Shown in pieces: positions 54,919-64,000 of a stretch of 64,000 bases of DNA. Positions within the stretch are counted from its first letter, which is position 1, and each line of letters begins with the position of its first letter. The stretch comes from Sphingobium sp. JS3065 (GTDB lineage: Bacteria > Pseudomonadota > Alphaproteobacteria > Sphingomonadales > Sphingomonadaceae). The stretch lies in assembly GCF_026427355.1 (NCBI RefSeq), contig NZ_CP102664.1, positions 124,001 through 188,000 of the forward strand. The letters are read 5' to 3'. Made by a program: the position numbers and the translations under genes. Below the pieces are notes generated by a model. It was not told where the DNA came from, ran no database searches, and was given only the letters and a program-made list of their open reading frames with translations.

Positions 54919-55953
54919 TTAAAAATCCGCTCCCAGCGTAATGGCAAGGCCGGATGCCGGTGCAGCCTGCCCGGCGACCCGCTCCCGCCATTCGACGCCA
55001 AGCCTTGCACTGACGGGCTTCAGGGGCAGGCGGACCTGAAGCTCCGGCCCGATATCCAGTCGTTCGACCTGCGGTTGCGCGCCGCCGGAAAGGCTGACGC
55101 CGATCCGCAGGGGAGAATGGCTGACCGGCGACAGCAGCGACATCTTGCCGTCGACGAAAAGGTCGCGCGACCGGAAGCCGACCATGCCGCCCTGCGCATA
55201 GGCTTCGACCTCCAGCGAAGGCGCGATCTGCGCCGGTCCGAAGCCGCCCACAGCCATCACGGCATTGGCGTTGCGTCCGCCCTTGCCCAGCGCGATCCGC
55301 CGTTCGGCGGCGAAGCCGATCGGAACGGTGCGCGTCGGTTGCCAGGCAAGGCCTATCGCGCCTTCGGGCGAAGCCGGACTGTTCAGCGCGGCACTGGTCC
55401 TCCCATAAGCGGTTGCCCGGCTGGAGGCGTGGGGCGTCAGATCGAAATCGAGGCGGACACCCGCCTGCGATCCGCCGAGGCGGCCTCCGGTAACGGCATC
55501 GGCCCGCGTGGCGCTCCCTTCCCGCCACAACAGCCAGGCGCTGCCGTGCCAACGGTCGATGCTTGCGGAATAAGCCAGGGGCAAAGCGGGAGCGGGATTG
55601 ATCGCGGGAGCGGCTTCCTCGGTCTTTTCCGCTGTCTGCCCAGAGGGAATGAAGGCCGAACCCGTCGTCAGGCCAGCGGCTGGAGGCGCCGATGAATATG
55701 TTCGCGGGGCAATGCGCGAAGGCTCCTGCCTCTGCCTTGGAGCCGCAATGTTCCGCCAAGCCGGCAGGCCGTTCCCTTTGGCCGAAGCTGCCCCCTTCTT
55801 CGCATAGGCCGTAGGGTGGAAAACCCCTCCGTCGCTATCCTCCTTGGCTTCCCCGACGAGATCGCCCCACTGGCTGGCAAGGCGGATCGCGACCCAGCCG
55901 ATCATGAGGAGGCCGAAGAAACGGATCGGCCGCCCGCTGGCCCTTTGGTTCAT
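54919..55953 (-). CDS. Hypothetical protein, probable outer-membrane barrel partner of the NfrB-like enzyme
   Basis: 344 residues: N-terminal hydrophobic segment (FFGLLMIGWVAIRLASQWGD), a low-complexity linker to about residue 125, and a C-terminal half of alternating strands (GGSQAGVRLDFDLTPHASSR, LEVEAYAQGGMVGFRSRDLF, ELQVRLPLKPVSARLGVEWR) ending with Phe, as expected for an outer-membrane barrel. It resembles the C-terminal region of NfrA, the exopolysaccharide exporter partner of NfrB. Start overlaps the stop of that gene (ATGA at 55950-55953). Confidence 0.6.
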   Translation of the reverse strand: MNQRASGRPIRFFGLLMIGWVAIRLASQWGDLVGEAKEDSDGGVFHPTAYAKKGAASAKGNGLPAWRNIAAPRQRQEPSRIAPRTYSSAPPAAGLTTGSAFIPSGQTAEKTEEAAPAINPAPALPLAYSASIDRWHGSAWLLWREGSATRADAVTGGRLGGSQAGVRLDFDLTPHASSRATAYGRTSAALNSPASPEGAIGLAWQPTRTVPIGFAAERRIALGKGGRNANAVMAVGGFGPAQIAPSLEVEAYAQGGMVGFRSRDLFVDGKMSLLSPVSHSPLRIGVSLSGGAQPQVERLDIGPELQVRLPLKPVSARLGVEWRERVAGQAAPASGLAITLGADF

Positions 55954-57347
55954 GCCGGAGATTCCAGGTCGGGAAAGCGGTGCCGGGTCTTGTCCCATGT
56001 CAGGGGCCTGCCGATCAGCGACCGGAGATACAAGAACATGGCGCGCCGGGCGGCCGTCATCGCGACGATGTTGGCGATGAACGTGCGCGGGATCGCCCCC
56101 AGCCCGAAGACCCAGCCATAGGCCATGCCGGAGAAGATGGCGCGCATCGCCATGCGCCAGATCATGAAGCCGAAATCGATCCAGAGCAGCGCTTCGACCG
56201 TCGGCGTGTGCCTGGGAACAGGGAAGGCGCTGAACAGGCTTCCCACCAGCAGCACGCCCCAGAGCAGCAGCGCCAGATAGGCGGTGAACAGGATGAAGGC
56301 GGAAAGGGCGGCGGCGCGATCCCGCATGCGCATCCACCATTCGGCGGGACCGCCCTGCCATCCCATGCGGTCCCATCCGGCGAGAGATATGCCGACGATC
56401 CAGCGCGCCTTCTGCTTGACGGCATCCTTCAGATTGTCGGGAAAATATTCCCTGGTCGCGACCAACTGTCCGTCGCTGTCGCGCATGCGGACGAACACGC
56501 CGCGCCCGCCCAGATTGCCGATGCGCAGGCCGACCTCATAATCCTCGGTCAGCGAGCCAGGATCGAACGGCCCGCCAAAGGCCGGCTTCACCAGCCGTTC
56601 CAGCATTCTCCGCTCGAACGCGCAGGCGACCCCGGCCGAGGGCATGGACGCGCCCGTGGCTTCGCGCACCGTCAGGGCTTTGCCGTGGCTCTCCGCGAAT
56701 TCGTCTCCATAATGGTTGGTGATGGCCCTCGACCACCAGCCGCCATGGCCCGGCAGAGGCAGAACCGGTAGTTGAACCAATTGAAACCGGTCGATTATCA
56801 CGTCGAACAGGTGGATTTCGTCGCGATGGACCACATCTTCCGCATCGTGCAGGGCGATCGCCTTGAACAGGATGCCGGTGCGTTCTTCCTCCTTCAACAT
56901 GGCGCGCCAGGCCGCGTTGAGGCAATCGGCCTTGGTGGTCGGCCCTTCCCGCTCGTTGATGCACAGGATCAGCCGTTCTTCCCCGGCCGCCAAAGGCGCC
57001 ACGGCATCCCGTGTCTCATGATCGTTGGGATAGACGCCGATGAAGATGCGATAGTCGCGATTTCCCCAATGTGCGAGCGCGTTGCGCAGCATCGGCCCGA
57101 TCACGTTCGCTTCCTGCCAGGCGGGGATGAAAATGGCGATGCGTCCCGGCCGCGGGGAAGCGGGCAGGGTGGCCGTGGTCATGCGCTGATGGCGGGAATA
57201 GACAGTCAAATTGCGCCATAGGCGCCGGCACAGGAAGACCATGTCTATGATGAAATCGTCGATGCCGCCAATCGCCAGCCCCACCGCCGCGAAAAGCAAA
57301 ATCTCATGATGAACCTTCGCCAGAAGGGAGAAGACCATTTCCTCCAC
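55950..57347 (-). CDS. NfrB-like membrane glycosyltransferase
   Basis: 465 residues. N-terminal membrane segment (HHEILLFAAVGLAIGGIDDF), GT2 domain (GRIAIFIPAWQEANVIGPML, GPTTKADCLNAAW, AIALHDAEDVVH as DXD, GSLTEDYEVGLRI, KQKARWIVGISL as QxxRW-like) and C-terminal helices. It corresponds to the synthase part of phage N4 receptor protein NfrB but lacks the C-terminal MshEN cyclic-di-GMP domain. Likely makes a surface polysaccharide exported by its partner. Confidence 0.82.
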   Translation of the reverse strand: MEEMVFSLLAKVHHEILLFAAVGLAIGGIDDFIIDMVFLCRRLWRNLTVYSRHQRMTTATLPASPRPGRIAIFIPAWQEANVIGPMLRNALAHWGNRDYRIFIGVYPNDHETRDAVAPLAAGEERLILCINEREGPTTKADCLNAAWRAMLKEEERTGILFKAIALHDAEDVVHRDEIHLFDVIIDRFQLVQLPVLPLPGHGGWWSRAITNHYGDEFAESHGKALTVREATGASMPSAGVACAFERRMLERLVKPAFGGPFDPGSLTEDYEVGLRIGNLGGRGVFVRMRDSDGQLVATREYFPDNLKDAVKQKARWIVGISLAGWDRMGWQGGPAEWWMRMRDRAAALSAFILFTAYLALLLWGVLLVGSLFSAFPVPRHTPTVEALLWIDFGFMIWRMAMRAIFSGMAYGWVFGLGAIPRTFIANIVAMTAARRAMFLYLRSLIGRPLTWDKTRHRFPDLESPA

Positions 57348-57494
57348 GGCTCAAGTCCCCTCTTGCCCTGAGCGGGGGATATGGCAGCAACGAATTGATT
57401 TTGAAACAGCTTATTCGTTCCGATATCGGAAATATTTATGAATTTGATCTGTTGGCGTCTTTTCGTAAAGGTTGCCGCTCGGGAGTAAACGGCA

Positions 57495-58685
57495 ATGTTG
57501 AAACGTCCGCCATCGGCGCTGCGTGATTTCTTGACCAGTGAAGCCGGCGGCGCCGTTCTGTTGATGGCGGCGGCCGCCATGGCGATGCTCTTTGCCAATC
57601 TGCCGGGGACGGTCGGGCACCTCTATCATGCCTTCGTTCATGCCGGGATTGGGCCGGAACTGAAGGCCAGCCTGGGTGGCATGACGGTCCATTTGTGGGT
57701 CAATGACGGGTTGATGGCGATCTTCTTTCTGCTGGTCGGACTGGAGATCAAGCGCGAGATGATCGACGGAGGCCTTTCGACCTGGGAACGCAGGCGATTG
57801 CCGTTCATCGCGGCGGCGGCGGGGATGGCCGTGCCAGCCTGCCTCTATCTTGTCTTCGTCGCGGGGCAGGCTCGACTGTCAGGCGGCTGGGCCATTCCGG
57901 CGGCCACGGACATCGCCTTTGCCATCGGGGTCGTGGCGTTGCTTGGGCGGCGGGTGCCAGCCTCGCTCAAGCTGATGCTGACGGCGATCGCGATCGTCGA
58001 TGATATGGGCGCGGTCGCAATCATCGCGCTCGCCTATACGCACGGCATCGATCTTCCCGCTCTGGCTGGGGCAGCCGCCGCGCTTCTGCTGATGTGGGGG
58101 CTCAATCGTCTCGGCGTGCGGACGCTCGCGCCCTATTTGTTGGCGTTCGCGGCATTATGGTATTTCACCTTGCTTTCGGGCGTCCATGCGACGGTGTCGG
58201 GCGTGCTGACGGCGATGTTCATTCCGATCAAGCCCAGCCCCGGCGCGCCCGACGCCGTCGATAGCCCGCTGCATCGCCTGGAACATGCCGTGCATCCGTG
58301 GAGCGCCTATCTGATCGTGCCGTTATTCGGCTTCGTGAATGCGGGCGTGCCGCTTGACGGCGCGGCGCTTGGCGCGCTGTTCACGCCGCTGCCGTTGGGG
58401 GTGGCTGCAGGTTTGTTCCTGGGGAAGCAGATCGGCATTTTCGGCGGGATTTGGCTGGCGGTCCGCTGGCGGCTTGCGGAGCGGCCCGCCGGCGCGAACT
58501 GGGCGCAGATTTACGGCATGGCGCTGCTCTGCGGCATCGGCTTCACCATGAGCCTCTTCATCGGCTCCCTGGCATTTCCCGGTTCGCCCGCGCTCATTGA
58601 GCAGGCGAAGATCGGTATTCTTGCCGGTTCGCTGCTTTCCGCCGTTGTGGGCTATCTCGTCCTGCAAAGTGCGAAGCGCTTTTGA
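57495..58685 (+). CDS. nhaA: Na+/H+ antiporter NhaA
   Basis: 396 residues, 12 helices. GGAVLLMAAAAMAMLFANLP, VNDGLMAIFFLLVGLEIKRE, AIPAATDIAFAIGVVALLG (Thr-Asp in the crossing chain) and LTAIAIVDDMGAVAIIALAY with the two essential Asp residues. Exchanges two protons for one Na+ to hold internal sodium low. ATG 57495, following a short AT-rich leader; monocistronic. Confidence 0.95.
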   Translation: MLKRPPSALRDFLTSEAGGAVLLMAAAAMAMLFANLPGTVGHLYHAFVHAGIGPELKASLGGMTVHLWVNDGLMAIFFLLVGLEIKREMIDGGLSTWERRRLPFIAAAAGMAVPACLYLVFVAGQARLSGGWAIPAATDIAFAIGVVALLGRRVPASLKLMLTAIAIVDDMGAVAIIALAYTHGIDLPALAGAAAALLLMWGLNRLGVRTLAPYLLAFAALWYFTLLSGVHATVSGVLTAMFIPIKPSPGAPDAVDSPLHRLEHAVHPWSAYLIVPLFGFVNAGVPLDGAALGALFTPLPLGVAAGLFLGKQIGIFGGIWLAVRWRLAERPAGANWAQIYGMALLCGIGFTMSLFIGSLAFPGSPALIEQAKIGILAGSLLSAVVGYLVLQSAKRF

Positions 58686-58836
58686 TAGTCGGCATTATCC
58701 GCTAGACTGCTCCGCCCATGCGCCGGATGGAATCGCATGGGCTTTGGCGGGATGCTATCGTGCCCCGGCCATAGAGCGAATCGCATGGAATGCGAACCCC
58801 ACCAATCTCTTTCAGCGATCAGGTAGGAGGGTGAAT

Positions 58837-59016
58837 ATGAATAGGGAGATGGATGTCAACTATCTGCTGCACAGGCAGCAAGTTGCATTGATCCGCGCGC
58901 AGATGAGCCAGTCCTCAAAGGGCCGGGAGGCCTATGAGGGCCTTGCCCGCGGTTATTCGGACAAGATCGACGCCTACAGGCGTGAAAATGAACGGCTGGT
59001 CGATCTGGCGCATTAG
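58837..59016 (+). CDS. Small hypothetical protein
   Basis: 59 residues, charged, helical (DVNYLLHRQQVALIRAQMSQ, GLARGYSDKIDAYRRENERL). AGGAGGGTGAAT in front of ATG 58837 is an excellent ribosome-binding site. Similar short proteins occur widely in sphingomonads; role unknown. Confidence 0.75.
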   Translation: MNREMDVNYLLHRQQVALIRAQMSQSSKGREAYEGLARGYSDKIDAYRRENERLVDLAH

Positions 59017-59030
59017 GGCGCATGCATGAT

Positions 59031-59435
59031 TCAGCGCCGCCGGATCAGGTGCTCGATCGACAGGCGATGCGTTTCGGCATCGCCGGATTCTCTCTCCAGG
59101 ACGGATTTGATCTTCTCCAATTCCGCCTCCGTCAGATGTTCGATGCCGATGAACTCGTTCCGCGCCGTATCGATGGCGCGGATCAGTTCGTCCATCTTCG
59201 CCTGGATTGCGGAGCCGTCGCGATTTTGCGCATTCTGGATCAGGAAAACCATCAGAAACGTCACGATCGTCGTGCCGGTGTTGATGATAAGCTGCCACGT
59301 GTCGGAATAATGGAAGATCGGTCCGGTCACGATCCAGCCCAGGATGACCAGAACCGCCAGCATGAACGCGGCGGGCTGGCCCGACCAGCTTGCGATTTTA
59401 TGCGCAAAGGCCGTAAAAATCCTGTCCATCTCCAT
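59031..59435 (-). CDS. Low-affinity iron permease family membrane protein
   Basis: 134 residues: FTAFAHKIASWSGQPAAFML, ILGWIVTGPIFHYSDTWQLI, NTGTTIVTFLMVFLIQNAQN, then RDGSAIQAKMDELIRAIDTA. The SDTWQLIINTGTTIVTFLMVFLIQ block is diagnostic. The iron-transport label comes from a yeast homologue and is unproven in bacteria. Start at MEMDR (59435) or MDRIF. Confidence 0.85.
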   Translation of the reverse strand: MEMDRIFTAFAHKIASWSGQPAAFMLAVLVILGWIVTGPIFHYSDTWQLIINTGTTIVTFLMVFLIQNAQNRDGSAIQAKMDELIRAIDTARNEFIGIEHLTEAELEKIKSVLERESGDAETHRLSIEHLIRRR

Positions 59436-59496
59436 TTTCTCCCAAGGCGTGTCCGCATTTAGCTTCTGTTCAGCCCATGCTTGCCATGAAGGAGCG

Positions 59497-59829
59497 ATGA
59501 CAACCATCTCTTTCCGTTCGCTGGCCTGCGGGCTTGGCGCTTCGTTCCTTCTTGCGTCCTGTGCGACGGTATCGCCCGAATCGCGGGTACGCGCCGGGCT
59601 GGTCGATGCGGGATTGTCGCCGTTCATGGCGGGCTGCATGGCCGAAAGGATGGTGGATCGGCTGAGCGTGCCCCAACTCCGCAGGCTCCAGTCGCTGGCC
59701 TCGCTTCGCAAGTCCCACATGGGCGATATGACGGTCGACCGCTTCCTCTACAAGGTCCGCGCGCTGGAGGAGCCGGAGATCTTTGCCGTGACCAGCAAGG
59801 CGGCGATCATCTGCGCCATCGAGCGTTGA
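59497..59829 (+). CDS. Small lipoprotein, unknown function
   Basis: 110 residues with lipobox LGASFLLASCATVSPESR. The mature part has RAGLVDAGLSPFMAGCMAER and VPQLRRLQSLASL, a pattern of small sphingomonad periplasmic lipoproteins. ATG 59497 overlaps AAGGAG-preceded sequence. Divergent from the permease gene. Confidence 0.75.
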   Translation: MTTISFRSLACGLGASFLLASCATVSPESRVRAGLVDAGLSPFMAGCMAERMVDRLSVPQLRRLQSLASLRKSHMGDMTVDRFLYKVRALEEPEIFAVTSKAAIICAIER

Positions 59830-59852
59830 TTTCGCAATAAAGGGGGCATCGC

Positions 59853-59893
59853 TTCGCAAATGTTTTGCAATTTTGCAAAGTCGTTTTGCGAAA
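59853..59893. promoter_or_regulatory. Repeated TTTGCAA motif upstream of sucC
   Basis: TTCGCAAA (59853-59860), TTTTGCAA (59863-59870), TTTTGCAAA (59871-59879) and TTTTGCGAAA (59884-59893) form a symmetric array. It resembles the TTTGCAAA pair recognised by ScfR/RamB-type regulators of acyl-CoA and glyoxylate metabolism. Confidence 0.5.
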
Positions 59894-59967
59894 TCTGCTG
59901 GCGTTGCCCCTTTGCCTGTGCTTAGCCGCTCGACATCAAGTTTCAGCGGAAAGGACGGGCGAGCCCC

Positions 59968-61167
<1,200 letters not shown>

Positions 61168-61195
61168 CGCACTAAGCCACTTATTTGAACACCCT

Positions 61196-61233
61196 GGGGC
61201 GTGGGTGGTCCGGAAACGGGCCGCCCGCGTCCC
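61196..61233 (+). other. 17-bp hairpin with GAAA tetraloop between sucC and etfB
   Basis: Positions 61196-61212 pair with 61217-61233 over 17 bp (including G-T wobbles) around a GAAA loop. There is no following T-run, so it is more likely an RNA-stabilising or processing element than a simple terminator. Confidence 0.65.
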
Positions 61234-61262
61234 TGTTGGCGTATTAACGGAGGATGTTGGAG

Positions 61263-62012
61263 ATGAAGATCCTTGTGCCCGTGAAACGGGTGATTGATTA
61301 TAATGTGAAGCCTCGGGTGAAGGCGGACGGGACGGGCGTCGATCTGGCGAACGTCAAGATGTCGATGAACCCGTTTGACGAGATCGCGGTCGAGGAAGCC
61401 ATCCGCCTGAAGGAAAAGGGCGTGGCGACCGAGGTGGTCGCGGTGTCGATCGGCGTGGCGAAGGCGCAGGAAACGCTGCGCACGGCGCTGGCCATGGGCG
61501 CGGACCGCGCTATCCTGATCCAGACCGATGACGAGGTCGAGCCGCTGGGCGTGGCCAAGCTGCTCGCCAAGGTGCAGGAAGAGGAAGGCGCTGGCCTGAT
61601 CATCCTGGGCAAGCAGGCGATCGACGACGACAGCAACCAGACCGGCCAGATGCTGGCCGCGCTGCTGAATCTGCCGCAGGGTACTTTCGCTTCGAAGGTC
61701 GAGGTCGAAGGCGACAAGGTCAGCGTGACCCGCGAAGTCGACGGCGGCCTGGAGACGGTGAAGCTCAACACCCCGGCGATCATCACCACCGACCTGCGCC
61801 TGAACGAACCGCGCTATGCCTCGCTGCCCAACATCATGAAGGCGAAGTCGAAGCCGCTCGCGACCAAGGCGCCCGCCGATTATGGCGTCGACATCTCGCC
61901 GCGTCTGGAAACGCTCAAGGTCACGGAGCCTGCCAAGCGTTCTGCCGGCGTGAAGGTTGCCGATGTCGATGAACTGGTCGCGAAGCTGAAAGCGCTGGGA
62001 GTTGCAGCATGA
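61263..62012 (+). CDS. etfB: Electron transfer flavoprotein beta subunit
   Basis: 249 residues: [58 protein letters not shown] and the AMP-binding [20 protein letters not shown] signature. With EtfA it carries electrons from acyl-CoA and other dehydrogenases to ETF-ubiquinone oxidoreductase. ATG 61263 follows GGAG; overlaps etfA by four bases. Confidence 0.96.
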   Translation: MKILVPVKRVIDYNVKPRVKADGTGVDLANVKMSMNPFDEIAVEEAIRLKEKGVATEVVAVSIGVAKAQETLRTALAMGADRAILIQTDDEVEPLGVAKLLAKVQEEEGAGLIILGKQAIDDDSNQTGQMLAALLNLPQGTFASKVEVEGDKVSVTREVDGGLETVKLNTPAIITTDLRLNEPRYASLPNIMKAKSKPLATKAPADYGVDISPRLETLKVTEPAKRSAGVKVADVDELVAKLKALGVAA

Positions 62013-62941
62013 CGAAGACGCTCGTTTGGGTTGAACATGAGGGCGGCGTCGTCAAGGACGCGACCCTTTCCGCCGTCACCGCCGCTGGCAAGCTGGGTGA
62101 AGTGCATCTGCTGGTCGCGGGCCAGGGCGTCGACGGCGTTGCCGCCGAAGCCGCCAGGATCGCTGGCGTGGGCAAGGTCCATGTCGCGGACGACGCGGCC
62201 TTCGGCCATGCGCTGCCGGAGAATGTCGCGCCGCTGATCGTCGAGCTGATGGGCAGCCATGACGCTTTCGTCGCGCCTGCCACCAGCAACGGCAAGAATA
62301 TCGCGCCGCGCGTCGCGGCTCTGCTGGATGTCATGCAGATCAGCGACATTCTCTCGGTCGAGAGCGAGGACAGCTTTACCCGTCCGATCTACGCTGGCAA
62401 TGCCATCGCGACGGTCAAGTCGAAGGACGCCAAGAAGGTGATCACCGTTCGCGGCACCGCTTTCGAGAAGGCGGCCAGGGAAGGCGGTTCCGGTACGGTC
62501 GAGGCGGTGGCTTCGACGGGTGACAAGGGCATATCCTCCTTCGTCGGCGCCGAGATCGCCAAGCTGGAGCGTCCGGAGCTGACCTCTGCCAAGGTGATCG
62601 TGTCGGGCGGCCGGGCGCTGAAGGACGGCGAGACGTTCGAGGCGACCATCTTCCCGCTGGCGGACAAGCTGGGCGCGGCGGTCGGCGCTTCGCGTGCCGC
62701 TGTCGATGCGGGCTATGTGCCGAACGACTATCAGGTCGGGCAGACCGGCAAGATCGTGGCGCCCGAAGTCTATATCGCGGTCGGCATTTCCGGGGCGATC
62801 CAGCATCTGGCGGGGATGAAGGACAGCAAGACCATCATCGCCATCAACAAGGATGAGGACGCGCCGATCTTCCAGGTGGCGGACATCGGCCTGGTCGGCG
62901 ATCTGTTCAAGATCGTGCCTGAACTGGTTGAAAAGCTCTAA
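62009..62941 (+). CDS. etfA: Electron transfer flavoprotein alpha subunit
   Basis: 310 residues: N-terminal domain ([20 protein letters not shown]) and C-terminal FAD domain with [55 protein letters not shown] and [20 protein letters not shown]. Translationally coupled to etfB (ATGA). Followed by a strong terminator. Confidence 0.97.
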   Translation: MTKTLVWVEHEGGVVKDATLSAVTAAGKLGEVHLLVAGQGVDGVAAEAARIAGVGKVHVADDAAFGHALPENVAPLIVELMGSHDAFVAPATSNGKNIAPRVAALLDVMQISDILSVESEDSFTRPIYAGNAIATVKSKDAKKVITVRGTAFEKAAREGGSGTVEAVASTGDKGISSFVGAEIAKLERPELTSAKVIVSGGRALKDGETFEATIFPLADKLGAAVGASRAAVDAGYVPNDYQVGQTGKIVAPEVYIAVGISGAIQHLAGMKDSKTIIAINKDEDAPIFQVADIGLVGDLFKIVPELVEKL

Positions 62942-62967
62942 GCCATTGCCCTGATGGGTTTGAAGGA

Positions 62968-62998
62968 GGGCGCGGGCTTTCAAGTCCGCGCCCTTTTT
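62968..62998 (+). terminator. Rho-independent terminator after etfA
   Basis: GGGCGCGG (62968-62975), 10-nt loop, CCGCGCCC (62986-62993), then five T residues. Placed 27 bp after the etfA stop. Confidence 0.9.
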
Positions 62999-63008
62999 CG
63001 TGTCTTCC

Positions 63009-63353
63009 CTATTCGCAGCGCACGTCGCTCTTGTCGATGGCGCGGCCAGCCAGCGCGCCGCCCGCGCCGCCCAGGATGGTGCCCAGCGTTTTCGAACCGC
63101 CCGGCGCGATGATGTTGCCCAATACGCCGCCCGCTATGGCGCCGACGATGGTGCCGGTGGTGCCGTCGTCGCGCTTGCAATAATAGCGGCCGTCATTGTC
63201 GCGGTAGATATAGTCATTCTCGCTGATCGGGCGGCCGCTGGTGCGGTAGCCATGGCTGGGTCGGTCATAGCCGTAGCGGCCTCTGTCGCCGTCGGAGGCG
63301 CAGGCCGTCAACGGCAGTGCCAGCAGCGCCGCTGCCAATAGGGGGGTGCGCAT
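63009..63353 (-). CDS. Glycine-zipper 2TM domain lipoprotein
   Basis: 114 residues: lipobox LLALPLTACASDGD, a Tyr/Arg/Asp-rich segment, CKRDDGTTGTIVGAIAGGVL and GNIIAPGGSKTLGTILGGAG forming the glycine zipper, ending DVRCE. Rickettsia 17 kDa antigen-like envelope protein family. Convergent with etfA, sharing the terminator region. Confidence 0.85.
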   Translation of the reverse strand: MRTPLLAAALLALPLTACASDGDRGRYGYDRPSHGYRTSGRPISENDYIYRDNDGRYYCKRDDGTTGTIVGAIAGGVLGNIIAPGGSKTLGTILGGAGGALAGRAIDKSDVRCE

Positions 63354-63525
63354 TTTCTTCTCTCCTCATTATCGGCCCCTGCATAGAGATAACCCTTTTG
63401 ACGGAGGGAAGTTGCGCCAAATAGTCTGCCCGCCACGGCGGCCCAAAGGGGGGAAAAGGCAACCGGGCGGGCAGTAATGCCAACGGCGAAAGCATGTTCG
63501 CCGCTGGGAAGGGATTCGGGTGGGG

Positions 63526-63744
63526 TCAGGGCGCCAGCGGCGCGGTGCGAGCGGCGGGCGTCGTCGCGGGGGCGAGGTTCGAGCCGGTGTCCGCGGTTTC
63601 GTCGGCGCGGCGCGTGTCAAGGTCGCTCTTGGCCTGGTTGTAGCGGGAGACCAGGTCTTCCTTGAACTCCGTCAGCTTGCCTTCGTCATAGAGTTTCTTG
63701 CCGACATAGCCAGCGATCGCGCCGAAAATCAGGGTGCGGATCAT
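63526..63744 (-). CDS. Small hypothetical membrane-associated protein
   Basis: 72 residues: MIRTLIFGAIAGYVGKKLYD, a short hydrophobic start, then EGKLTEFKEDLVSRYNQAKS and a Thr/Ala/Pro tail. Start at 63744 chosen since GGAGTCCCATCC lies upstream and longer frames look random. Function unknown. Confidence 0.65.
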   Translation of the reverse strand: MIRTLIFGAIAGYVGKKLYDEGKLTEFKEDLVSRYNQAKSDLDTRRADETADTGSNLAPATTPAARTAPLAP

Positions 63745-63858
63745 GGGATGGGACTCCTTGTCCGGGGGTGGATTTGCATGGATAACATTGGCCGTCGGGA
63801 TCGGTTCCGGCGTCATGCGACGGAGCGAGCGGGGCGGCCGATGCAAGGAGGGGCTTGG

Positions 63859-64000
63859 TCATCCCGCTTCCTCCAGTGCAGCCTCCTCCCGTAGAGGCCC
63901 TTCCGCTGCAGCCCATTCCAGCGCGGAAAAGCCGAAAAAGGCGTCGCGGGCGAGGATGGCGGCATGTTCATAGGGGCGGCGCGCCTCCTCGTCCCGGATG
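63859..64000 (-). CDS. Partial protein, C-terminal end (runs off the window)
   Basis: The last 46-47 codons are seen: IRDEEARRPYEHAAILARDA, FFGFSALEWAAAEGPLREEA, then ALEEAG and TGA. No domain recognised from this piece. High GC third positions fit a real gene. Confidence 0.5.
   Translation of the reverse strand, partial: IRDEEARRPYEHAAILARDAFFGFSALEWAAAEGPLREEAALEEAG

Overview
The window reads as chromosome of a sphingomonad (Alphaproteobacteria, Sphingomonadaceae; Sphingobium or Novosphingobium-like). The basis is high GC, the core gene content (ComF, DUF1178, RadA-CvpA, CcmAB, SucC, EtfBA, class 1 Fbp, NfrB-like glycosyltransferase, TonB-dependent receptor with the EIVVTATRR box) and GC-rich hairpin repeats between genes. 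No database search was possible, so genus is an inference.

Layout. 1-3353: core genes (methyltransferase, comF, glutaredoxin, nitrilase-family hydrolase, DUF1178). 3388-7678: remnant of an integrated phage between an orphan 5' half of tRNA-Arg(CCU) and a complete tRNA-Arg(CCU). It keeps an integrase 3' end, a repressor 3' end, a glycosyltransferase, hicAB, and tail genes D and U (partial), plus two unusual repeat arrays next to the tRNA. More phage debris (head-closure protein) lies beyond the tRNA to about 8580.

8600-28300: an accessory catabolic island in decay: IclR regulator, gentisate-dioxygenase-like gene with an amber codon, two flavin reductases, a luciferase-like monooxygenase, a hydrolase, a TonB receptor split by two tandem IS1111-type elements, NTF2-like protein, a deleted mmsA-like dehydrogenase, SDRs (one intact, two broken), an MHS transporter, a frameshifted ring-cleavage-type hydrolase, and IS630/IS256 debris. 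It looks like a former aromatic or cyclic-compound uptake and oxidation pathway that has lost several essential steps.

28310-42340: core and semi-core genes: ccmBA, zincin, pterin dehydratase, lipoprotein, patatin-like protein, EEP nuclease, radA-cvpA, a scar fusing a beta-oxidation gene to a quinone oxidoreductase end, an SDR, then a sensory group (BLUF photoreceptor, double PilZ protein, FixJ-like regulator whose phospho-acceptor Asp is Glu), and an alpha-glucosidase.

42340-48370: a cytochrome c oxidase operon (coxB, ctaD, two subunit III genes, subunit IV, membrane-anchored cytochrome c) bracketed by inverted copies of a ~200 bp repeat; a third copy starts the window. 48369-51619: Tad-type pilus pseudopilin/TadG-like trio behind an AT-rich tract, then an MreB paralogue. 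51620-51992: an elaborate perfect-hairpin element forming a three-way junction. 51993-64000: fbp, TIGR02186-TauE pair, NfrB-like glycosyltransferase with an outer-membrane-barrel-like partner, nhaA, small proteins, sucC (without sucD), etfBA and small envelope proteins.
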